Origin: Sporothrix humicola
Lineage: Eukaryota; Ascomycota; Sordariomycetes; Ophiostomatales; Ophiostomataceae
Reading direction: 5' to 3'
DNA length: 64,000 nt
NCBI GenBank assembly: GCA_021396245.1
Contig: WNYE01000014.1
Span: forward strand, 186,001 to 250,000
The notes below the pieces were generated by a model that was not told the DNA's origin, did not search any database, and saw nothing but the letters and a program-made list of their open reading frames with translations. The translations under genes and the position numbers were made by a program. Shown here one piece after another: positions 34,332 through 48,300 of this stretch (its first letter is position 1; each line of letters starts with the position of its first letter).

Positions 34332-36266
34332 CTACCAGCCCCTAGTATTGTAGCCATATCTGACGTTATAGAGTTCGCCAGCATAGAGGATCTCCTCGAG
34401 GTCGACCTCCTCTTCTTCGGGCTGATCGCGGAAGCCGTTCTTAACCTGCTTGCCTTTATCGGCCTGGGACATGCTAGGCTCAGACTGAGTGCGTTGCATA
34501 TGAGAAGGGCTAAGGGCGGTCTTGCACGCGTCCTCCTGCTGCTCGAGAATGGCAGCGATGGCTCTGCCGGCGTTCTTGGCGGAAGATGGGCCAGCTTCGT
34601 CGGAGCCGGCATCACGAGGAGGGCCATAGTAGTTAAACCGATGGCGAGAGTCATTCTCGTAGGCAATATGGCCCCGCAATTCCGCATTGGCCTCGGAGCC
34701 CAAGAGATAGCTACTAGCAGATCGCTTCAAGGCTGGACGCATGAACAGGCCGTTGGGGTTGGGATCGGGGTGGCTAGCCCCGATGCCGGTAAGCTCCAGG
34801 ACCTCCTTAAGCGTGTTGCTAGCGAACGGCTTGAAGGAGCCCATCATGAGGGCAAACCGGGCGAAAACGCTCTCCGTGGTCTTGGCCGTATCGGCTGAGG
34901 AAGTCTCCGTACTAGGCGCCGTGCTAGGGGCCGTTCCTGGGGCGGTCCCCGGCACCGTGGACGCCTTCGAGTCAATAGCAGACAATGGAGAGCCAGGCAT
35001 CGAGTCGGCCTCGGACGCGTGGATCATAGCCAGAGACGAGGTGGCACTCTTGACGGAAGCCAAGTCAGAATCCGTGTCCTGCAGGGCTGTGTGGTTGGAC
35101 AACCTAGTCGAAACAGCGTTTGCCAGCGCGACCATGACGGTCGACGGGGACATCGGGGGCGTGACAGACGGGGTCTGGCGCCGAGGCATGTTGGGCATCA
35201 GAAGCACCGAGTCCGGCGGCGTGACAGGCGTCGAGGGAGGCACCGGCGGTGGATGATTGGGAGACTGGTCGCCGGGGAAAGGAGGCGTCAGCGGAGGGGT
35301 GATGTGCGCAACGGGGTGGCAGCGCAGTGGGTTGTTGGGGAGGGGGAGTTGGTGCGGAGCAAACTCAAGGCCGCCAGGCACCTGGTGAAGACCAGACATG
35401 GCATTAATGAGAGGCATACGCTCACGAACTTCGGAGCCAGCCAGGCTGCTGCCAGGGCTGTGGATGCCGCTCGATTCACGGCCGACAAGGATACCGCTGA
35501 TGCTAACAGGGGCAGAAGCAGCCCGGGCAGCAGTTTCTTCTTTGTGGCGACGGATCTGAAGGCTGAGGTTCGAAATGAAAGAGCCATCAGCATTTCTAGC
35601 CGGCGAAATAGGACTGCCCGAGGTGGCGAGGCGTGGCTCGGAGTCAGTCTTCTGAAGCTTCTTAGAACGCAGGTAGCGCTGATACTTGGTGTCTTTCTGA
35701 AGCTGCTGACGACGGCGAGTGAATGCATTTTTCACGATGACCGTACCGTCGGGATTGTACGATGTGCCCGCCTCGTCCTCCCAGTCCTCGTCAGAACCAG
35801 CGACAGCGATATCGTTGGAGTCATCAGAAGAGGAGGCCTGCTTGTCGTTCTGGTTGACGGCCTTGGGCTCGGTGACAACCCGCTCCGGCAGAATCTGACC
35901 CATAGACATATGAGCGGGAACCTTCGAGGGATTGAGAATGTAGTTCTCGTCGTCAGAGTCCTCGATAACACAGCCAGTGTCCTTAACAAGGAGTGTCTGG
36001 GGATCAAAGGACTCGGAGGCGGAGTTGCTGTTGGTCATGCTGGGCGGAAGAGGGATATTCAGGAAGGTATCGTCGCTCTTGCCATCGGAGGTGATAACAA
36101 CGGAGCGGCGGGACGTGAAGGCACTCAAAGTCGGAGCCACAAAAGCATTCAAGAGCTGGTCGTTGCTGGGAACCGGCACGCTCGTCGTGTTGCTCTTTTC
36201 GAGCACTTGGATCATCTTGCAGACGGGCACATCTTGCCCAAGCACGGCGTCCGCGTGGCTAGCCAT
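34332..36266 (-). CDS. Large, mostly disordered protein of unknown function
   Basis: A single-exon gene of 644 residues; ATG at 36266 is the first in frame and has a strong context (GCGACCATGG). An N-terminal block (about 8-55, VCKMIQVLEKSNTTSVPVPS then LLNAFVAPTLSAFTSRRS) may be structured. Acidic patches follow (IEDSDDENY, 101-109; GSDEDWEDEAG, 157-167). Next comes a basic helical piece, NAFTRRRQQLQKDTKYQRYL (180-199). The centre is rich in Pro/Ser/Thr (TPPLTPPFPGDQSPNHPPPV). A short Thr-Ala-Pro repeat (PGTAPGTAPSTAPST) precedes the region VFARFALMMGSFKPFASNTL. The C-terminus is EEEEVDLEEILYAGELYNVR and a Tyr/Gly tail. The D-W-E-D motif recalls fungal DUF3295-type regulators, a weak similarity only. 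Probably nuclear or signalling-related, by composition alone. Confidence 0.8.
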   Translation of the reverse strand: MASHADAVLGQDVPVCKMIQVLEKSNTTSVPVPSNDQLLNAFVAPTLSAFTSRRSVVITSDGKSDDTFLNIPLPPSMTNSNSASESFDPQTLLVKDTGCVIEDSDDENYILNPSKVPAHMSMGQILPERVVTEPKAVNQNDKQASSSDDSNDIAVAGSDEDWEDEAGTSYNPDGTVIVKNAFTRRRQQLQKDTKYQRYLRSKKLQKTDSEPRLATSGSPISPARNADGSFISNLSLQIRRHKEETAARAASAPVSISGILVGRESSGIHSPGSSLAGSEVRERMPLINAMSGLHQVPGGLEFAPHQLPLPNNPLRCHPVAHITPPLTPPFPGDQSPNHPPPVPPSTPVTPPDSVLLMPNMPRRQTPSVTPPMSPSTVMVALANAVSTRLSNHTALQDTDSDLASVKSATSSLAMIHASEADSMPGSPLSAIDSKASTVPGTAPGTAPSTAPSTETSSADTAKTTESVFARFALMMGSFKPFASNTLKEVLELTGIGASHPDPNPNGLFMRPALKRSASSYLLGSEANAELRGHIAYENDSRHRFNYYGPPRDAGSDEAGPSSAKNAGRAIAAILEQQEDACKTALSPSHMQRTQSEPSMSQADKGKQVKNGFRDQPEEEEVDLEEILYAGELYNVRYGYNTRGW

Positions 36267-39200
36267 GGTCGCGGGCTGTGCTGTTAGTGAGGGGGGAAAA
36301 CGCAGAAAACGCAGTTGGTGTAGTTGTTGGCGTGATGCGTGACGCGAATATTGCGATGGATCTGAAGGGAGAGATGGCCTCAGAGTCTCTTTTCTTGCTT
36401 TGCTGTAATTTTTGAGGCTGTCGAAATGTTGAGTTGCCGTGAATATTTTTTGTTGTGATGATTTTGTTTTGGGGCTTGCCAAAGGCCAAATGCTGAAAGA
36501 GAGACGCGTGCAAAAGAGCGAGCGAGTTTGCGAAAGGTGAACAAACTGGCAAGAGAAGCAAGATGAGAGCAAGACGTGAAGCAAGAAAAACGCTCAAGCA
36601 GCCCAAAAATGACAAAAAGACGTGCCAAAGAGAGGCGGACGTCGCGATGTCGTGAGAGCAACCTGGGCTTCAAAGGTAAAATAAAGAGATAGATGAGGAT
36701 AACTCCTGGGGGGAAAGACGTCTCCTAGACCACGAAGCACAGCTACGGGTTATGGACAAGGGTAATAGAAAGATGTGGGAGGTGTGTCGAAAGAAGAAAA
36801 GAAGAAGCGTCGATCGTTGTTGTGAGGAGAGAGGTATGCTTAAAGGAGTAGGGGGGTGGGTGCAGAAAAGCTGGGAATGAAGCTGAGTGGAAGAAGGAAA
36901 GTGAGAGGGGGGAGAGGAGGGGGGCGAAAGGTGGGAAAAGTGGGCGATGGGAGCTCAGGCCAGCACCTTCAGTGAATAGTTTTTGACAACAATGCATCAA
37001 GCATCGAAACAAATAAAATAATGTGCGCTGGGAGAGGGCACAGAGTGGGAATATACCGACTTCACCACGGGAGGGCAGGTTTATAGTTGTCTGGGAGGGG
37101 TACGAGGGGCAAAAGATATATATGGAAAGAGCAGGCTGGCTTTTGTCTGAAGAGGAAGGAGCGACCGTGACGGCGCAGTGGGAAGCAAACAGAATAACAA
37201 CAAGGTCAATGGCGTAGTGTATTGGGAAGGCACGTTTAAGATGGAAAGGGAAGGCACGACCGGTGGCGGGCGAGTATGGCCCACATCCAAAAAGTGATAG
37301 AGCAGTGAGAGAAGGAAAAGCAAGGAAAGAAAAGAAAATAAATTGGGTCTCTGCTTGCCCAGAAGAGAGCCAACAAACAATAGAACGAAGGGTAACAGAC
37401 ACACAGAAGCTTCTCGAGGCACTACAAGTCCTCGCAGAAGGAAAATAACAACAGAGAGGAATGCAGGGAGTATGTAGTTCAGCCTCTATGTCTCGCAGAG
37501 CTTTGGTTTTCTTTTTGGCAATGGAGCTTTTTGCACAGAGAGGCCGGTATCGAGGACAATCGAGAGGCGGATTCTGCTGCGAAGCGTGTTTCTTGCTACC
37601 CGTGGGTGTGGGGTGCGGATGTTTGCAAGAAGGATATATGAAGTGAACAGGATATGTTGTTCGCTATTTATGTCTCTTTTTATTTCATTTTTTTGTTCAA
37701 AATAAAACAAGATATGGATATTTAATTTTTATTTTTATTATTATTATTTTTTTTTCGAAAAAAAGAAGACTGCAGTCTTCAGGAAAGTAAAAGGAAAGTA
37801 GAGCACAGCATGCATAGCCGACGCATGGGAGGTGGGATTCGAGACTTTAATGCTCGGTCGTGGGGGATGCAAAGTGAAGCAAGGGAGCTCAGGAAAGGGT
37901 GCGACAACCAGAACCTCAATAGGAGCAGCATCCAAGCCCAGCTGGCACACTCACTATGACCATTACCAAGCAAATGGCCTGTCAGTTTTTGTTCGTTTCG
38001 TATTTTCATTTATGATAGCTTTTGTAGGATGTCATGGCCAATGTTCGCAAATCCAGTGAAAGGAGTTGTTCTTGCGTTGATTCTGCTTTCTTTTTGAAGT
38101 TGTTCATTATTGCTCTGACAAACACCGCCTCGCATCCCACGCTCAATGTCAGGTTACTTTCTTTTTCCGACGCTCTGGCACCGGTGTCTCCTACCCCAGA
38201 ACCAGGGTAACCTTGGGCCCGGATGGGTATGTTTGGAAGACTGTGTGCCAGTTATGCCCTTTTTCTTTTCCATTCTGCTCAAAGACTCCAAGAGAGTCTG
38301 ATAGCTTGCATCACAAACTGCGGTTCTTTGCCTGCAGGTACTGGTTGCTCTCCTTACGAGGTGCATTGTGCATTTCATCTCTTTCGTCGTCGAATACGAT
38401 ATCACTTCTGCTCGAGACTGTCATTTTCTCTTGCTTTTTGCTCTCCCTGCCCCTCTCCCTCGAGTTCTTGTGCTGAAAGCTATCACATTTTGACATTTCG
38501 CGACTCCCATGTTTTGTTTCTGCCAACCCATCCATATGTACACACCCCTCCTCCTTCTCCACACCTCCTTGCTCCCAGACAGACCTATCCCATCCCTTGG
38601 CCTAGCCACCCTAGCTCCCGGCTTCGTGCCCCGGAAGTTCCTACCCCTGTTGCTTTTGACCGGCTGCACCGTCCCTTTGGTTTCTTTTGGTTCCCTGTGG
38701 CTCCTTTGGCAGTCTTCTCTTGCTTTTTCCCTCCTGGCCAATGCTTTGAGGGTTTTGCCCGCATCATTTTCCCAATTTTTTACTTTTACAGAATAATTCA
38801 GAAAACAAAAAGCAACTCCTAACCACAGTAAAGCCCGGGCACTGAACCCCGCTAAAGCCTTGCAAATCCACCCTTACCTAGCGCACCCGCTCGTTTTAGC
38901 TCTGCCGTTCCCTCGTCTTGCTTTCTTTCGTGTTGACTTCTCGACTCCCCTCCTCACCGTGTGTCTTACTTTCTCTTTTGTTACTTGCCACTCCTAGCCA
39001 TTGCGTCTCCCTTGCTTCTTTTTCTCTGTGTTTATCGTCTCTCAGCCCATCGCAGCCACCAGGTGCTGGTTTTCTTCCTAAAAATTATTTAGTTATTGAT
39101 AACAACATCGCTGCTCCAGCCACTTGTCAAGATAAAGTGTTTTGTGTGCTTCGCACATCCAGATATCCACGCAGGACAAAAGTCAACCACCGTAGAAATG

Positions 39201-41918
39201 CACACAATGTTGTGCAGCTCTGTTCATCGCATAAGATCCGGGCCTGCAGCTTTACGGGGGTTTCTGCATGTCTTGGGCCAGGCCATGTTCGCCCAATATT
39301 CAGCCAATCCTGGATATCCAAGACCTTCAGCCCCTCTTTGCACAACCAGAACGCCACGCGGCTGGCTCTCTGTCTCCGCTTTCTCTGTTATTTCTGTGCT
39401 TCCCCTCATTGTATCACGACTGGGCAACGTCTTTTCAGTCAAGTTGGGCCTTCTGTGCCTGATTTCTGGACTCTTGGCCGTGTAAATCTTGCTCTTCTGG
39501 GCATCTCGTTTACCCTTTAGTTCTCTTTGACAAGGCTTCAAGTATCAAGCAAACACTCTTGACTGTCCGAGCAGTTTCAGTTACGTACTCTTGATCAGCT
39601 CACTTCCACTTTGAGTACGCGAGGTCCCAACCTTTCTGCGAGCCGCAAAAGCCTTGTCCCAGTTTTCACCCCTTTCCCTATTAACCCCTCTTTGTTGTGC
39701 TTTTCTCCGATCCACACAACACTCAGTACACAGCTTAAATCCTTTCAAAGAGCAAACTCTTCATCGTACCTGAACATCGGTGGATTGATGAACGATGGTC
39801 GATGGAAGGTAGCATTGCAGACCACTGCAGCAACCGGGTATTCCGGTCGGGTCATTTTCTTGGGAGCACAGCAGATGACAGTTGTCTAGTCTGCCTGGGA
39901 ATCGGTATCAATAACCTTACATACTGATATATCGTGTCATGATATGTAGGAGACATCGCCTTGTCCATGCTACTGAAAATTGCTAGGTTAAAAGGAAAAC
40001 CACCTGGCGGAGAGTAAGCTCTACGATCAACAGCCTGACGAAGCATTTTGGGCCCCCTCTGCAGTGTGTCTTTCTGTCCGTTTTACTCAGTAGCGGATGC
40101 ACTAAGACCTGTGGGCCATCTCGCTAGAGCACGGAGACGGGAAGCCCCAGAGACCGCTCCCGTCAAGCGGTCCCACTGATGTCGTGCTTGCACAAAGACC
40201 TGTAACTGCCGTCAAACTGTCTGTGTTGTTGTACATATTTCCACTTTTTACTTTTCAAGCCCTGGGCGCTGGGCTGGTCGTGAGTTTCTTCAGTTGATCG
40301 GGGGGATTTGTTCGGAGGATTTCTAGTATTAGCATCGTAATGGCATCGTGCATCTACGGCAATCGGAAAGTAAAGAAAATGATGCTCAGGTACGAAGTGG
40401 TTTTCAAATAGAGCGGTTTGAGAAACTCTCACGACTTGTATTTACATACCCCTGAGCCAGTGGGTGGCACCTTCCACAGTATCCCGAATCTGTTGCACCC
40501 ATCTTCTATGCCATGGCTCCTTCCCGATTTTGGGAGCCGCTCTTTCCTAGCTTCAGTGTTTTCATGACCTCTCACCGGTCACTCCTTCCCCGTACATACA
40601 CTTCACTGGTAGCTCTTTCCCTTTGTTTCTTGTTTCAATGCCCTCCTTCCCTGGGCCACCGCCTATTTGTTATAAGTTGGTTGACTTATACACGGCATCT
40701 TCCGTATGTCTTTGTTCACGCCGGGTTTCGTATGTGACCACTTGTTTCCTTTGTGCCAGAATATGCACTTTTCATGCACTCTTCCAAATCCACATCTTGC
40801 GAGAAGCTTGCGAGCTTACTCTAGCCCCCGCACTTTTGCTTTCAGTATGTATTGAGAAGGCCGATCTCTTCGGTGTCGATGTTCTTCTTGGGTGTGCTGG
40901 GATGCGAGTTGTGATAAACACTGTTATTTGTCAAAATGCGAGACAAAAACACAACGAGGTGTGGTGGGCCCGGAGCTATTCTGCGAGAGAACCTCGTCTT
41001 CTTGCCGTCGTCACAATTACGAGCACACACACAGATCGAGGGAGAAGTGGAAAGCAGTTGTAAGTGAGACATTGTCCTTGGCGCTCAGCTGGAATGGTCC
41101 CACCGCTAGATGATCTGGGGTCTGGGAGAAAAGGACCAATTAGCAAGAGAGACAGCACCTTGTGTATCTGTCTCTTCACAGCTTCTAAGTCTACTGTAAA
41201 TGTTTGTATACCGTACTCAACCTTGATACTTCAATGAAGACCATCGGCCGCTGTTAGAGTTTTAGGATCTTGCACTTATCAAAGTTTTCAAGCCGTGATA
41301 TACTGGAGATTTCTTTTCATTTTTCTTTTCTTTTCTGAAAACAAAACATAGCCAAGAGAGCGTATGCGGCCTCTTTGATTGTATGTAGACAACATAGAAA
41401 GTACAAACAGGCATTTCCATATTTCGTAATATTTCTGCACCCAACACAATGGCCAGCCCCTGTCGTTCGTGTCGTGAGAATGCTTTGCGAATGCTGGACG
41501 ATATGGAGGGATGGGCATGGCAATCCCACTAAAAGCTCGGATATCTGTTAGTGTGGGGAGAGAGAACAGGGGCGGACCGTAGTTGCCTTGGAGTTTCTTT
41601 GGGAATGTTCTGGTATGGAGGAGGGGTATGCAAAATAAAGAGAAGTCGTACGTTATTCCTGTCTTTGTTTCGTTTGCTTGTCGATCGCTTTCGATTCTCG
41701 GGACCAGCGATTGGGACACGGCCCAGCATCAGATTGATCAATTGTTGATGGCTGAACCGCTAATGTACGGAACGAGTGTCGAGGTTTGGCATCTGGCGGT
41801 GAATCGGTGAATGAGATGAGCCTCTTACTTGAGATCAATACGGTTCAGGAAATTAATCTCGAGAAACAAAAAAACCAAGTATCTTGCAAGTCACTCCGTA
41901 ACGGTTTAGCGCCAGCAT

Positions 41919-41946
41919 GTTCCTTGTTCCCTGTTCCCTGTTCCCG
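41919..41946. repeat. 7-bp tandem repeat (GTTCCCT-type), about four copies
   Basis: Head-to-tail copies of GTTCC(C/T)T in noncoding DNA; simple slippage repeat. Confidence 0.85.
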
Positions 41947-42283
41947 CATATCTCGAGTTCGTTTTGTTTGGCACGGAACAGCCCTTGTTTAGTGCCTTTC
42001 TCGGGGACTTGACAAGCGTGCGGGAGTGCCCATCGACGGTGTTGTTTTTAGGGGGCGGATCATGTTCCAACGCTTGACCATCGACACTCGACAGCCAATG
42101 CTCGACGCCATCGTCTAAACGTCTTTGACCGGTCTGTTAATCTTAGGCCCCGCGGGCCGGAACCGCGTCCGGTCGATGCCAAATCGACAGGGTTCCTGTG
42201 TCCCAGAATCGAGAAAAACAGATGTGAAAGGCAAGGATTCTCGCTGACAGAATCCTTAATTTGAACATCAGGGCCCATTCGCC

Positions 42284-42334
42284 GAAGAAGAGAAGAAAAG
42301 CAGAAGAAAAGCAGAAGAAAAGAAAGAAAGAAAG
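42284..42334. repeat. Purine microsatellite (GAAGAAAAGCA / GAAA)
   Basis: A pure A/G run broken only by GCA, with repeated GAAGAAAAGCA units then GAAA units. Noncoding simple repeat. Confidence 0.8.
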
Positions 42335-45300
42335 GGTGAAAGGCGCGTCTCGAAACCCTGTCAACATGAATATCAAGGTGGAGAAGAATGCAGGTTATCA
42401 ACCACTCGCATCTTACCGTTGGCCAGCCGCACAGAACAAAGCATAGCCAAGCGAAAGAAAAAGAAAGCAGGCAAAAAGGAATGGGTGAATGCCATTGGGC
42501 TGCAATGATATTGACATCCTCGTGCATGTGTGGACATTTCCCGCACTTTTCTTTTTGCTGGGACAAAGTCTTCGCCGCCAACCCCTGCTCGCCATGCTTG
42601 TCGATCGCTTCGGGGACCATTTCGTCTCTTAGTAACATATCCCCCAGTCACCTTGTGCGTGGCTAATAATGGGTTATTGCTGATCTGGCTGCGGACGGGT
42701 CTTTATCACAAATTGTAAATTGTCTTGACGTTTGGGAATTCATGGCTTTCGAAGCACAGGGTACCAGAGAAGTATCTCCCAAGTACACATATCGCGAGCC
42801 AGGATGTCTATCTTCTGTGCTCGCTTATTCTCGCCTGCTCTCCACACTCGACCTTTGCAGTGAGTTCGTCTCGTGTCTCTCGGGCCGTTGCTGTGTGGCC
42901 GCTCATCCTTGTTTTGTGTTATATCGCGAATCGTTAACTATGCAAAGCGTGTTTTTACGACGATATCTCACCGTGCGCCTTTGTGTTCGTGTTATCGACG
43001 AGCAATAGGCAGAACGAAAGCATAATTCAAGTCAGATCGCCGTTGGTGATGTTGATGCCTGACCCAATATACATTTTGTAAAATTGAAATCTTCACCGCC
43101 GCCTCTTCACGATCTTGTCAAGCAGTCCCACAGCTTTGTTCGATTGACGAGTATGCACGAGTAATGAAGAATCACATCACACCAAGCCTGCACAGCTGAA
43201 CTCGAAACAATGGACAGCTTTCATCACACATCGAACCACGGTACCTGTCAGCACTCAAGCTTCAAGCTGGGACCCATCGTGAGCACAGACAATGCCTGTC
43301 ATGTAATGCAGAATGCACATCACGGCACTTGGATCGGGGCCAAGGCATTGTTCACGATGAAGAGTACTTTGGCCAGAGTGCACGGTGCATGTCTTGTTGG
43401 TTTTGGCACATGAACACATTCACGTCTCATTTTAGATTATTTTATTGTTGCTTTATTCTTGTTGACTAGTTTGACTAGTGTCGACGATTCAGCATCTACA
43501 ACCTTACCTTCATATGTAGTCAAGCCAGTGATCTTGATTCAACTCGTGTAGTGTGGTATACTGCAACATTGTTAGCACAATATTCTGCACAGATAATGTT
43601 ATTTGGCTCAATTAAGGAGGTTGCATCCCATCAAAAAGAAGCATGGCAAACTCTGGTCAGTCTTGTCCGTGTTGTCCGCAGTTGGGGGTCTTAATCCCAC
43701 TCAGCAGTCAAGCATTGTAAATTTTGGAAGTCATCATGTAGAGAGTTGTCTTTGCCATTCTCCTTTTGGGGGTTTGTTTGCGATGTTCGCGAGGGAGAAG
43801 TGAGAGATAAACACGAGTCAAACATACGACGTACCTGTTGTTGTCTTGAGTGAAGTCGCAGGGAGTCCTAAGCCTAGCTGTTCACCCCCGCGACTTCACC
43901 CTGGCCGGTATGGCCGTCGTCTTCTATTGTTTCTGTTGGTTCTGGCGCAGAATCCCGCCGTATTGGGAAGAAACCCTCCGGGGTTCTCCCCAGAGCCAGG
44001 GTCGTCGAGAATTGGCATGCTGGGGATGCATGGACCTTGTGCAGCATTGGGGAAAGAGGAGGGCTGCGCGATGCTAAAGTGCAATTGTGCCATGAAGGGA
44101 GATGCTAGGCCACGGCACAGAGTCGAGAGGACAGGTCCTTTTGGCACGCCACAAACAAGAAAACTTTTCTCAGCCATTCTGCACTGGCTTTCCGCCACTC
44201 GGAGGATGCTTGCACGTTCATCTCGCTCCCATCCCTGACACACGATGCAGCTTCGATCGAAAGTATCGAGAGGAGCCGGGTTCGGACTGACTGCTCTTTC
44301 GGGGTCGGGATTTTGACACGGCAGCGAGAGGCACAAACGCCCATTTCTCGCTGTTTTACTCGCGTCAACTCAGCCGTTCGTCACCGACTCGATTCCATCA
44401 TCAATATCATGATTTTGACGATAAAAAGGCAAGAGGCGGATGGTAGCGAAGGGCCGCCACCAATACTTTCGAGACGCCTCAGACATGCCGTCTTTGAGAC
44501 ATTGTTGGGATGCGAGGGAGGTGATGCGTGGACGCGATGGGGACAGGAAACAAAACAAGAGTAATAGAGGGGTTGTAAATGTCAACGCCACAACGTCTCT
44601 CAACATGGAAGCAGTTGCGCGGATGCGCAGGCGCTGGCTGTGGGATTGGACATGGTGATGGTTTTGCTGTGTGGGTAGAAAAGAGGTCAAGATTTTTTGG
44701 TCGTCAAAATTTTTCGAGACGCGAAATGAATAGGCTCTCAGGGTGGATACGTGTGACTAAGCATTAAACGCGTTATATCGTGTCCACTTGAGCCGCTGTA
44801 GCGTAGGCTCCAGACCGCCTGTACTTCGGGCGCCTATGCATGCTACGGGGAATATGCTTTAGTGATGTGCAACTGGTGGCAGATCCAACAACAAAACATG
44901 CCAGATATGAATAGAAAAAGTCAATAGAACGGCGTGTGGAATATTCTACGCGGTTGAGAAGAGAAGATACAAGATGTTAGCTCTTAAAGATAATAGGGAA
45001 TGGCGGGGAAATGGGCACCATTCCAACGTGAGACACAGGGATGCAACAAATATGACAAGACTCAGATATCAACAGAAGAACTTTAGGATGACACGGTCAT
45101 GGGAAAATTGATCATGGATTTTGTACAAAAAAGGGAATAAAAATGTGAAGTATTTTATCTCGATCTTCCAATAATCTGTCAGGAAGTATATCCACTAGAT
45201 GTACATATACATGGAATAACCTGTCAAGGATAAGAACCTAAAGGGGTAAACCGGGCATGGACTCCAGACACAGTACTTCCTTCTGTCGGGGTTGATATAC

Positions 45301-48300
45301 AGCCAGAAATGGCATTTCATACCGCCGAAAGTACCTTGTGTTTCACTGCGGAACCGAACACTGCTTGTGGCGTTCTTGTGTGTTTTTGGTCAACGTAGGG
45401 ATGTGTGGGGAGTCGTATGACAGCAGAAGAGATGCAAGAGTACGGAGAAACCTGGCAATACATGAGAGACCTAAGCGAGAAACAAGAGGCTGCTGTCGAA
45501 AAGCGTATGGAGTGCTCAATAAACAAGGAATACTTGCATAATAATACATGTATGGCGTATGCAACTCGACACTTCGGGGGACGAATGGCCATTGCCATGT
45601 GAATGGCAAACGAGAGAATGGTTGAGCCCAACCGGCTCCCAGATTATTGTTTTCAACTGAGCAACAAGAGCCGACTGTATGTTGGTTGGGCATCATTTGA
45701 TTTTCAACCGGTGAGGAAGAACCAAGTGCCCATTGGCCACTGTGACTCGGGAGGTTTTCTTGTGCAGTGGCCGATCTCATTCATCAAATCACAATGGCTT
45801 TGCTGAATAGACGGTCAAAGGTAAGCAAGGGTGTCCTGGCCGTGGCTTTTCTGTCAGGATATATTTTGATCCATCGATGCAGAGGTCTTTTGGCCAGTCC
45901 TGAATGTATGACGGCATCGAATTGCATCGATCTTGACCGCTTCTCTGTGTCCTTCTCTGTCCCCCTTATCTGTGTTTTGCGTTTCGATGACCAGCATCTC
46001 AGCCCATCTTTGGTTGAGACATGCATGGCGTTTTGATGTGGTTTGCATCTTTCTTTTTTATCGGACATTGTTGCTATTGTCCTATCCGCTCCATCAAGCC
46101 ATCCCGGAATATCACCGCCTCTCGTATTTTCTGATTTTGACGACCCTCTGCGGTGAACGACTCCGACCCCGATCATGAAGTTTTTGTGCTCGCTGTATGT
46201 TGTTATGTTTCTGGAGAGAGTTTTATGCTCTTGACCCACTCCCTTGCATCCGGTGAAGATGTATTCTGTATGCAGCGTGCGCTCTGCCTGTTGCTTTCTT
46301 TTGTTGGGCTCTTGCATTGAATCGGGTTCTGGCCAGCAAAAAATCAATACATCCATGGTCTATTGGGCTCCAGATTTATGAAAATATTTGCCAATGAGAC
46401 ATGCATCTGCACAAATTTTTATATCCAACAACAGTAATAGCTACGTCTAGATGACGGGCCAAAGCCTCAAGCGAAAAGAGGAAAGGCTGGATGTTGTAAA
46501 CAGACTATCTATTCCTCAAGGGACAAAAAAAATAGACATTCAGGATCTTGTAGATGGTACATGAGTTTTAATAATTTAATACGATTGTCAAATGCCAAGA
46601 AAATAGAATTCAAATATTGTTAAAATCTTGTGATTACTGCTTGTGCAGAATTATTTACGGGAAAACTTTCAATGTTTGGGAAAAGCCGAGCAGCTTTTGT
46701 TTTCTCAACAAAAAAGAGGATAAAAATAAAAAGACAAAAACAGCAGTGAAATAATTTATAAAACATATTTCAAACAAATAACCTATTCCCCGAGACCGAT
46801 ACAAGTGGTCTGATCATGATGTGACGTGATGTGACGAGTGTCGTGATGCCCAATCTTTTTTGTCGCTTAGTTGCTGTCAATTTCTTAGTCCACTTGATTA
46901 CGAACTATGCTCACATCTAAGAATTAAACGAGCTTGCCGCCAGACGGAGCGAGTTCATAGAGCCGTACGGCGCGATTGCCAATTTATTATGGAACTTTCA
47001 ACCTTATTTCCATTGATCTAGTAGTTGATAGCTGCTACTTATTGTTATCAAGACGCGACGCGTTCTGCGTAGATTAGCCGGATGTAAGTCGATTTAATTG
47101 CAAGGTTTGTCGATCTTGTAAGGCTGGAAAGACAGTGCACAAAGCCCACTAAAACCAGAGCACTGCCGTGTGCTTTACAGAAAACGGTCTTCTCCATGTC
47201 AAAGGAAATAAAGATTGTGGCAGACATGACTTGCATTTGTTGCCGTTCAAAGTTGACAGAAGTGGTAAATATTGATCATTTTCTCGCCTCTCTCGAGAAA
47301 ATCTACCATCGAGCCAATAGCAGAACCCCCAAAAAGGCCTACTGCAAGTTGCCATGAGCTGAAAACGGCTGGAGCCACTCATATCGTGCATCTTGCCCCA
47401 ATGCAACTTTACGTGCATTTGCCAGTGCAGAGAAAAGAGGCGAAAAGAAGTGGAGTGGCCGGATTGGACCCGGTCGGGCCTGTGTCTCTCTCCCGACCTT
47501 GCCAGCTTGCTCAAAGGCAAACGGATTAAAAACTGGGACGTGTCAAGAAACAAGAGCGCCCCCCGCTCGGCATCTTTTCCTCCTTTGGCCGTTCCCGTCG
47601 TGTCCGATGTGACGGCTGTGATCTGTGGTTCTGTGATTTTATCATTTTGTGATATGATTCATTTTCAGTATTTGCACTTTTGCTGTCCCCCGTCTTCTTC
47701 CGCCGTCTTCCTCGCCATCTGACCGCCATTTGCCATCTTTTGCTAGACCCGGAGCTATCTGCATCTGCATGTCGAAAAGAAACAAAAGTATTCTCGAGTA
47801 TGAACAGTAAAAACAGGAAAAAGAAAACAATGGAATAATTATCTTGACAGTTGTTTGCTGCCCACCCTTGCTTCTACATGTGGCAATACATGCAGGAAGC
47901 CATATTCTTCAGCTGGACAAGGCTCAAAATCTACACTGGATTTTACTTATTTTCTCAATTGCATATCATCTTGAAGACAATATGGCGGATGGTTGAGGGT
48001 GGCTCGAGTGGGTAGTTTCTCTCGAATATGTTTGGTTTGTGCCAAAAAGTTGCCCACAGCTGTTCGACTGTCATATTTACAAGATGATAGATCTCTCAAA
48101 CTCTATGCGGCACCGGGTCCTGGTGCCGGTGTAGTATATGAGTATTTGCATCTTTCATTGAGCATGGAGGTGCTTTGTATATTGTGTTGTACAGCTGTGC
48201 CATTCTGTCAGAGTTATTGTGCCTGAACATGAGTTACATAGCATTATGGTAAGATACACAATAGTTGGTAGTCGCACGGCCATTGTGCAGTCGATCCCAA

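Noticed and set aside
35019..36287. 422-codon plus-strand ORF over the disordered protein gene
   Set aside because: Arg/Gly/His-rich antisense product without an ordered region; the minus strand has the better start context and codon use.
19120..44290. GGTTCGA-like words that might be tRNA B boxes (for example near 12657, 19120 and 44279)
   Set aside because: No matching A box or acceptor stem at tRNA spacing.
43846..44336. GC-richer patch with overlapping ORFs on both strands inside the desert
   Set aside because: Neither strand gives hydrophobic, catalytic or repeat patterns, and no splice partners could be found.
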